Below are positions 6,382-10,768 of a DNA stretch of 10,768 nucleotides, in pieces (position 1 is the first letter of the stretch; each line of letters begins with the position of its first letter). The notes beneath the pieces were generated by a model that saw only the letters and a program-made list of their open reading frames with translations, was not told the DNA's origin and ran no database searches. A program made the position numbers and the translations under genes. The DNA lies in assembly GCF_905207245.1 (NCBI RefSeq), contig NZ_CAJLKP010000119.1, positions 1 to 10,768 on the forward strand, written 5' to 3'. This DNA is from an uncultured Bacteroides sp. (GTDB lineage Bacteria > Bacteroidota > Bacteroidia > Bacteroidales > Bacteroidaceae).

Positions 6382-6996
6382 ATGCTAAACAACATAGAGT
6401 TCGACCTTTGGGCTGATGGCTATGACAAAACTGTCGGCATTTCTGATGAGGAAAACACATACCCTTTTGCTGGTTATAAAAAGGTACTTGGGTTCATTTT
6501 TCAGACCATAATGAGAGCTGAAAATGCCGTTGTGCTGGATATTGGATTCGGAACAGGCACATTAACGGCAAAACTATACGAGCGAGGCTGTTCCATTTAT
6601 GGGCAGGACTTTTCATCAAGAATGATTGCGTTGGCATCTGAGAAAATGCCAAATGCGCATTTATATCAAGGGGACTTTTCAAAAGGGCTTGTCGAACCAT
6701 TGCGTAACTTTCGTTATGATTATATTGTTGCGACATACTCTCTGCATCATTTGACGGATGCGCAAAAGAGCGACTTCCTTTTAGACTTGCGTAACTACTT
6801 AAAAGAAAACGGTAAAATTATAATCGGCGATGTTGCCTTTGAAACACGAAAGGATTTAGAACAGTGTAAATTGAAGGCAGGAGACACATGGGATAATGAT
6901 GAAATCTACTTTGTCGTTGAGGAACTGAGAAAAGATTTTCCAGACCTTTCATTTACGCAAATGTCCGATTGCGCAGGCGTCCTGATTTTGGACTGA
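6382..6996 (+). CDS. Class I SAM-dependent methyltransferase
   Basis: The 204-aa protein has the Rossmann-type SAM-binding motif VVLDIGFGTGTL at residues 50-61. It is followed by an acidic strand end (YGQDFS), a GDFS segment, motif IV-like YDYIVATYSLHHL, and the later strand GKIIIGDVAF. This is the order of the Methyltransf_11/25 group of small-molecule or unassigned methylases; the substrate cannot be read from the sequence. It lacks the conserved block of Erm rRNA methylases. The ATG at 6382 is preceded by GGAGG at 8 nt; the ATG at 6367 has no ribosome-binding site. The gene stands alone on the plus strand between the serine-recombinase module and the integrase, with its own promoter and terminator, so it looks like element cargo. 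Confidence 0.85.
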   Translation: MLNNIEFDLWADGYDKTVGISDEENTYPFAGYKKVLGFIFQTIMRAENAVVLDIGFGTGTLTAKLYERGCSIYGQDFSSRMIALASEKMPNAHLYQGDFSKGLVEPLRNFRYDYIVATYSLHHLTDAQKSDFLLDLRNYLKENGKIIIGDVAFETRKDLEQCKLKAGDTWDNDEIYFVVEELRKDFPDLSFTQMSDCAGVLILD

Positions 6997-7080
6997 CAAA
7001 TTCCGATTTATCTGTTAAACCCTCTGAAAACGCTGTATTTTCAAGGCATTTCGCCTATCTTGTGTTCCAACCTTATGTAT

Positions 7081-7127
7081 TTTCCCTTGTTTTTGCCCTT
7101 ACGAGCCGAAACAAGGGAAAGTTTTTT
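7081..7127 (+). terminator. Terminator between methyltransferase and integrase genes
   Basis: A perfect 12-bp inverted repeat (7081-7092 TTTCCCTTGTTT with 7109-7120) and a 16-nt loop is followed on the plus strand by GTTTTTT. It ends transcripts coming from the methyltransferase. It abuts the integrase stop codon at 7126-7128, so on the minus strand the hairpin follows the integrase directly, but without a T run. Recombinase arm sites may also lie here because the element end is expected close to the integrase 3' end. Confidence 0.65.
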
Positions 7128-8424
7128 ACTCTCCGCCGACCACCTTATCCAGCAGTCTTGCGGAAGTACGCTTCGCTTCCCTTGTAGCGTGAGCGTAAAT
7201 ATTCATTGTGGTACTGACATCGGCATGTCCGAGAAGCTCCTGCACATCCTTCGGCGCTGCCCCGTTTGAGAGCAGATTGCTCGTGAATGTGTGACGAAGT
7301 TGGTGGAAATGAAAGCCCTCCAAGCCCTCGACCTTTCTGCTTGCCGTCCTGCACATAATCCCTACCGTACTCGGTGATTCGTATGCGCCGTCAGGTCTGA
7401 GGCAGACAAAGGATATTTCCTTGTACCCCTCTGGGATTTCATCTGTCCTCGGCAGGCTGTAAACCTCGTAGTAAGTACGGTCTTTTTCCTTCACCTCGGT
7501 GTAGTAGTTGAGGTGGTAAAGCCCGCCATACTGGAGGCGGTTTTTGTGCTGTTCGGTTTTCGCCGCTTTGAGGATCGCCGCCAGCGTGTCGCAGAAGTCC
7601 ACGGTACGGACTTTCTTCCGTTTGGTCGCTCCTATCTCGGTTTTATGCCTTGCCCCGTTGTAGCGCATACTGCGGCGCACCGTAAGGTACTGCTTGTCAA
7701 GGTTGACATCCTGCCAAGTCAAGCCGCAGACTTCGCCGATGCGAAGCCCCGTGTAGTAGGCAATCTGAATGGGCAGTAAAGCGGGGTTATCTTTCTTTTT
7801 CAGAAATTCCTCCAGCTTCAGATATTGCTCATGGCTGAGCGTGGGTGTGGAATCGGTATTGCCGTCCTCGTCCGAAAACAGGTCATAGTCCTCTTTTTTG
7901 CCCCGCCATACCACATACTGCATCGGGTTGAAGGTAATCAGCCGTTTGGGGAATACCGCAAAGTGGAACGCTCCTTGCAGGACTGCCGAGAACAAACGCA
8001 GATACCCTTTGCTAAGTGCCTTTGCCGTTGTACCGTCGGGATTTGTCCCGCCGAAGCTGAGAAAATCCATATACGCCTGCAAATGGTCGGCGGTGACGGT
8101 TTTCAGCTTTCGGCTGCCGATAGGGTGCTGCTTGATACGGTTTACCGTACCCTGATATGCCATTACCGTACCGTTGCTGAGACTGCCGGGCTTTAGTTCT
8201 TCCTCCACCCACATATCCAGCAGCATTCCCACCGTGGCGTTTTCAGACTTTGCAACGAATTTCTTTTCCTCGTAGTCCTCCATCGCCTTGCGGAGCAGGG
8301 CTTCCGTTTCGGATTTGCTTTCTGTTCCCACGAATTCACGCTGTACCAGATTGCCGCTTTCATCTTCGATATAGAAGCGGTAGTACCACTTTTTGCCTTT
8401 CTTTCTTACAGAACCTTTTGCCAT
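7126..8424 (-). CDS. int: Tyrosine recombinase (phage/ICE-type integrase)
   Basis: The 432-aa integrase has an N-terminal arm-DNA-binding domain (SVRKKGKKWYYRFYIED), a SAM-like core-binding domain (about residues 65-175), and a C-terminal catalytic domain. Catalytic residues are visible: Arg228 in TGLRIGEVCGL, His374 and Arg377 in HQLRHTF, His400 in LLGHADVSTT and the nucleophile Tyr410 in MNIYAHAT. The length fits Tn916/Tn1549-type and related integrases. The ATG at 8424 follows AAGGAG at 9 nt. An extension back to 8496 has no ribosome-binding site. The gene points left, so the attachment site is expected in about 7000-7125. It is an intact enzyme of a different chemistry from the serine recombinases, evidence of a second element. 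Confidence 0.95.
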   Translation of the reverse strand: MAKGSVRKKGKKWYYRFYIEDESGNLVQREFVGTESKSETEALLRKAMEDYEEKKFVAKSENATVGMLLDMWVEEELKPGSLSNGTVMAYQGTVNRIKQHPIGSRKLKTVTADHLQAYMDFLSFGGTNPDGTTAKALSKGYLRLFSAVLQGAFHFAVFPKRLITFNPMQYVVWRGKKEDYDLFSDEDGNTDSTPTLSHEQYLKLEEFLKKKDNPALLPIQIAYYTGLRIGEVCGLTWQDVNLDKQYLTVRRSMRYNGARHKTEIGATKRKKVRTVDFCDTLAAILKAAKTEQHKNRLQYGGLYHLNYYTEVKEKDRTYYEVYSLPRTDEIPEGYKEISFVCLRPDGAYESPSTVGIMCRTASRKVEGLEGFHFHQLRHTFTSNLLSNGAAPKDVQELLGHADVSTTMNIYAHATREAKRTSARLLDKVVGGE

Positions 8425-8461
8425 AGATAAAAACTCCTTTCTATCCGTGGCAATCGGGACT

Positions 8462-8496
8462 GTGACATATGGTGTGCGTAAAGTAAAGAATGTCAC
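8462..8496. repeat. Inverted repeat in the integrase leader
   Basis: GTGACAT (8462-8468) and ATGTCAC (8490-8496) form a perfect 7-bp inverted repeat with a 21-bp spacer between the XRE gene and the integrase start. No good promoter for the integrase is visible in this 107-bp gap. The repeat may bind a regulator or form a leader hairpin. Confidence 0.4.
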
Positions 8497-8531
8497 TTTT
8501 GCCGGTTGGTTTCAATCGGCATATTTTTTTG

Positions 8532-9197
8532 TCAAGGTGCCACGGAATTTTCTTTTTCGGCAAGCCTGTTTTCGGCTTCCGTCACTATCCCGAAGAGGTC
8601 GCCCATAGATACTTTGGTGCGTCCCTCATCGTAGATATGTAAAATTCCGTCTAAAAAACGCTTCATATCTTCGATAGGTATTTCCATTTCTTTGCGGTAG
8701 ACCCGTTCTTCGATTGCGCCCACCTCAATCGCATACCGCATAATCGACTGCTTCAAGCCCTCGTCCTCCGCCACACGGTCAACCTCCGCCATAGCGTTGG
8801 CAAAGTAGTGGCACAGCACCGAGTACAGGTCAATCATCTTGCCGAGGAAGGTGGTAAGAAGCTGCTGGTGCGGCTCTCCGCTGACCGTGGAGGAAACCGT
8901 ATCAAGGTACTTTTTGATATGCTCCTCAATGTCCTTTTGGCAGAGCGTGCGGGCATCATATTCCTTTTCCTCGGAAAGCCCTGTCAGCCATTCGGGAGTG
9001 GTAAGCAGCGCATCGGCAAGACCGTTGATAATCATAGTACGCTTCGGGTCAACGCCGTCTGCTTCATACCGCTGAATGGTGGATTTGTTTACGCCGATAC
9101 GCTTTCCAAGCTCAGGCATGGTAAGGTTTAGTTCTGTTCGGCGCTCTTTTACCCGTTCACCGACTTGTTTTGCGGTGAATTCAATTTCTTTTTTCAA
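8532..9197 (-). CDS. XRE-family helix-turn-helix regulator of the mobile element
   Basis: The 221-aa protein begins with a classic Cro/CI-type HTH at about residues 15-55 (LTMPELGKRIGVNKSTIQRYE), followed by a long, mainly helical, acidic C-terminal part without a recognisable S24 protease motif. It probably represses the divergent mobilisation operon and its own gene. I chose the TTG at 9197: AGGAGGTG lies 6 nt upstream. The ATG at 9236 is rejected because it would lie upstream of the promoter's own -10 element (9227-9222). The gene lies upstream of int on the same strand with a 107-bp gap. TTGCAAAA boxes in the divergent promoter region are the likely binding sites, by analogy with phage-type switches. 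Confidence 0.9.
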   Translation of the reverse strand: MKKEIEFTAKQVGERVKERRTELNLTMPELGKRIGVNKSTIQRYEADGVDPKRTMIINGLADALLTTPEWLTGLSEEKEYDARTLCQKDIEEHIKKYLDTVSSTVSGEPHQQLLTTFLGKMIDLYSVLCHYFANAMAEVDRVAEDEGLKQSIMRYAIEVGAIEERVYRKEMEIPIEDMKRFLDGILHIYDEGRTKVSMGDLFGIVTEAENRLAEKENSVAP

Positions 9198-9221
9198 GGT
9201 TTTCACCTCCTGACGAGTATC

Positions 9222-9250
9222 ATTATAGCACATCAAAATGCAAATTGCAA
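9222..9250 (-). promoter_or_regulatory. Promoter of the XRE regulator gene
   Basis: On the minus strand TGC plus TATAAT (9227-9222) forms an extended -10 element, with TTGCAA (9250-9245) as -35 after 17 bp. The -35 hexamer is also one of the TTGCAA boxes, so the regulator could repress itself by covering it. Transcription from about 9215 supports the TTG start at 9197. Confidence 0.65.
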
Positions 9251-9288
9251 CCCTGAAACGGGATAAATATTAAAAAAAATTCCTAAAC

Positions 9289-9359
9289 AGTTGCAAAACA
9301 GGTTGACACGAGATTGCAAAATAAGTATAATTAGGATTGTACAGTTGCAAAACAAGTAT
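9289..9359. repeat. Three TTGCAAAA direct repeats, likely XRE operator
   Basis: Near-identical boxes lie at 9289-9303 (AGTTGCAAAACAGG), 9312-9328 (GATTGCAAAATAAGTAT) and 9343-9359 (AGTTGCAAAACAAGTAT). A fourth core TTGCAA occurs at 9245-9250. One box lies above the -35, one within the -35/-10 spacer and one just past the predicted start of the rightward promoter, an arrangement suited to repression. Binding by the neighbouring XRE protein is inferred. Confidence 0.6.
9303..9331 (+). promoter_or_regulatory. Consensus promoter of the mobilisation operon
   Basis: TTGACA (9303-9308), a 17-bp spacer and TATAAT (9326-9331) match the sigma-A consensus at all twelve bases. It would start transcription near 9338, about 40 nt before the excisionase-like gene, and probably also serves the relaxase. 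Such a strong promoter overlaid by repeat boxes suggests tight repression. Confidence 0.8.
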
Positions 9360-9379
9360 TTCAAAAGGAGGATGAGATA

Positions 9380-9595
9380 ATGAACGCAGTTAAAATAGGT
9401 ATGACCATCGAGGAAGCCGCCGAATGTACGGGTATCGGCAGGAACACCATGCGGAAATTGGTGGACTGGGGCAAGCTGCCTGTCTTAAAGGTAGGGCGCA
9501 AGACCATTATCCGAAGGGACACGCTGGAGCGTTTTATGACGGTCAATCAAGGCAGAAATCTTCTCAATCAGAATGATGTCCGCCGAGTAGATTGA
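9380..9595 (+). CDS. Excisionase-like helix-turn-helix protein
   Basis: The 71-aa protein matches the small MerR-like HTH_17/excisionase fold: MTIEEAAECTGIGRNTMRKL (helix-turn-helix), then WGKLPVLKVGRKTIIRRDTLERFM, containing the wing strand. Proteins of this group either act as recombination directionality factors (Xis) for a neighbouring tyrosine integrase or as regulators. Basic charge and its place between the int/XRE block and the relaxase support the first. The ATG at 9380 follows AAAGGAGG at about 8 nt. It is the first gene of a plus-strand unit driven by the consensus promoter at 9303-9331. A regulatory rather than excisive role cannot be excluded. Confidence 0.8.
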   Translation: MNAVKIGMTIEEAAECTGIGRNTMRKLVDWGKLPVLKVGRKTIIRRDTLERFMTVNQGRNLLNQNDVRRVD

Positions 9596-9807
9596 CCGTT
9601 CTTAAAGCCCTCGGCGTTTGAGAGCGAAATACACCCCTCGCACAAATCTTCGAGTTGTACTCTGGGTATTTCGCCCTTGCAGGGGGCTATGTATCACAGC
9701 TTCGGACAATGCACCGCCGCTATGATACAGAAGAAAACAGCACGCTGTTTTCTTCGCTGTCCGTCTGCTTACGCTGCCGAAACAGCAGCAACCGATTTCT
9801 CGGTTGC
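9539..9807. repeat. Cluster of six inverted repeats before the relaxase, candidate oriT
   Basis: Inverted repeats are: ACGGTCAATC 9539-9548/9590-9599 (10 bp); CGCCGAG 9581-9587/9610-9616 (7 bp); GCGAAATAC 9624-9632/9666-9674 (9 bp); 9690-9700/9719-9729 (10 of 11 bp); AAGAAAACAGC 9731-9741/9744-9754 (11 bp); GCAACCGA 9788-9795/9800-9807 (8 bp). The 247 bp between the two genes hold no convincing gene of their own. Mobilisation origins of this relaxase class normally lie just upstream of the relaxase gene and contain such repeats. The nic site cannot be identified by eye. Some hairpins could instead control relaxase expression. Confidence 0.5.
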
Positions 9808-9842
9808 AAAAAGAGTATGCCCGTCACGGGAGGAAGGAGTAT

Positions 9843-10768
9843 ATGGCAAGACACAGTTTTATACAGATGTCAAAGCTACCCAATGTCAAGGGAAGAATAT
9901 CCTATATCACAAGCCACGCAAGACAGGAAAATCTCTATGCCACCTACCGCACCGCCGACAATGAATTTTGGAGTAACCTTGCAAGGGAAAGCCAGCAGGA
10001 ATTTAAGCGAAGCGGTACGGAGGGCAAATGTATTGAAGCAAGGGAATTGATTATCGCCCTGCCCGAAGTATATACAAAATACGAGCCGCAGGAAGTCCTT
10101 GAAGATTTTACGGAGGAGTTCCACAGGCGGTATGGTGTAGAGTGCGTGTCAGCCCTCCACCACAACAAACGCAAGACAAACTATCATATCCACCTTATCT
10201 TCAGCGAAAGAAAGCTGCTTCCTGAACCTGACATCAAGATAGCCACACGCAGCGTGTTCTATGATGAAACAGGCAAAAGGGTACGCACCAAGAAAGAAAT
10301 CACAGGGGAGGACGGACAGATACGAAAAGGCTGCACCGTCATTAAAAAGGGCGAGGTTTACGAAAGCCACCTCTTTACCGTGAAAGATGATAAATTCAAA
10401 AGCGAGCCTTTTCTTCGGGAGGTAAAAGAGATTTACACTGACCTTATCAATCGCCATATTGCTGATCCCGAACAGCAGTTAAAGGTATTTGATAAGAACA
10501 GCGTTTATCTTCCTACCAAGAAAATCGGTAAGAACAATCCCAAAGCCGCAAGGCAGGAATGGAACAGGACGGCGGATATGGCATTGTTATCGGGGATTGA
10601 GGAAACAAAGATACTGGAAATCAAGAAAGAGGAAATCCACCAAAAGGCAAGTCAGTCCATTAAAGAAAAGGGCTGGCTGCCTACCTTGTTCCGCAGCATT
10701 ATCGGCAGGGCAAAGGAGCTTCTGCAAAGCCTTATCCGAGAAAAGGATATGCCGCCCAAGCCTACGCT
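9843..10768 (+). CDS. mobA/L: MobA/MobL-type (MobQ-like) relaxase, N-terminal part, cut by window end
   Basis: The 308 visible codons have no stop. The protein starts MARHSFIQMSKLPNVKGRISY, with a Tyr near residue 21 that is one candidate nucleophile. It carries the HUH-type metal-binding motif as HHNKRKTNYHIHLIF at residues 106-120 (His115 and His117), followed by SERKLLPEP. These features are typical of MobA/MobL-type relaxases of mobilizable plasmids and elements. The enzyme nicks one strand at oriT and leads it into the recipient through the transfer machinery of a co-resident conjugative element. The ATG at 9843 has GGGAGG at 9 nt and AAGGAG nearer. It lies downstream of the excisionase-like gene in the same direction. 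The C-terminal part and any coupling genes are outside the window. Confidence 0.88.
   Translation, partial: MARHSFIQMSKLPNVKGRISYITSHARQENLYATYRTADNEFWSNLARESQQEFKRSGTEGKCIEARELIIALPEVYTKYEPQEVLEDFTEEFHRRYGVECVSALHHNKRKTNYHIHLIFSERKLLPEPDIKIATRSVFYDETGKRVRTKKEITGEDGQIRKGCTVIKKGEVYESHLFTVKDDKFKSEPFLREVKEIYTDLINRHIADPEQQLKVFDKNSVYLPTKKIGKNNPKAARQEWNRTADMALLSGIEETKILEIKKEEIHQKASQSIKEKGWLPTLFRSIIGRAKELLQSLIREKDMPPKPT

Noticed and set aside
9198..9236. ATG at 9236 as the start of the XRE regulator
   Set aside because: It lies upstream of the gene's own -10 element; TTG at 9197 has a perfect Shine-Dalgarno.
9655..10050. Overlapping plus-strand open frames of 95 and 131 codons before and within the relaxase gene
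   Set aside because: They lie in the wrong frames across the inverted-repeat cluster and the relaxase start; the relaxase frame has clear motifs and a ribosome-binding site.
1..10768. tRNA, rRNA, CRISPR array or antibiotic-resistance genes
   Set aside because: None was seen on reading both strands; tRNA genes at the integrase end were considered because they are common targets, but no cloverleaf was found in 6997-7125.

Overview
The window looks like chromosome of a spore-forming Clostridia-type Bacillota, invaded by at least one and probably two mobile elements. The host part is the GC-rich left edge (about 1-566). It holds the start of an OmpR-type response regulator and, upstream of it on the same (minus) strand, the last 40 codons of spoIVB, the sporulation signalling serine protease. 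The spoIVB reading frame breaks off exactly at its catalytic GMSGSP motif. From about position 567 rightward the sequence is lower in GC and codes for mobile-element functions.

Region 608-5930 (minus strand) is a recombination module: a small DUF6870-like protein, then an operon of three different large serine recombinases (546, 568 and 535 aa). Each has the catalytic serine, the D-x-S-R-x-x-R helix, a Cys4 zinc ribbon and a C-terminal coiled coil. The second and third genes each begin at the stop codon of the gene before. All three start codons sit just after a strong Shine-Dalgarno sequence. The last recombinase ends about 40 bp from the spoIVB break, so this end of the element is in the window and the other end, with the 5' part of spoIVB, lies beyond it.

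Region 5931-7127 is gene-poor apart from one plus-strand SAM-dependent methyltransferase with its own extended -10 promoter. It also holds a degenerate stretch and two strong hairpins that look like terminators.

Region 7126-10768 is a second recombination and mobilisation module, typical of integrative mobilizable elements: a tyrosine integrase and an XRE-family regulator on the minus strand, then, divergently on the plus strand, an excisionase-like HTH protein and a MobA/MobL-type relaxase cut by the window end. The divergent promoters have consensus elements overlaid by repeated TTGCAAAA boxes, the likely operator of the XRE protein. A cluster of inverted repeats before the relaxase is a good oriT candidate.

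The working model is as follows. The serine-recombinase element sits in spoIVB. It carries, or has been invaded by, a tyrosine-integrase mobilizable element and methyltransferase cargo. Whether the spoIVB insertion simply inactivates sporulation, or is excised during development as skin-type elements are, is the most interesting open question. No RNA genes, CRISPR arrays or recognisable antibiotic-resistance genes were seen.
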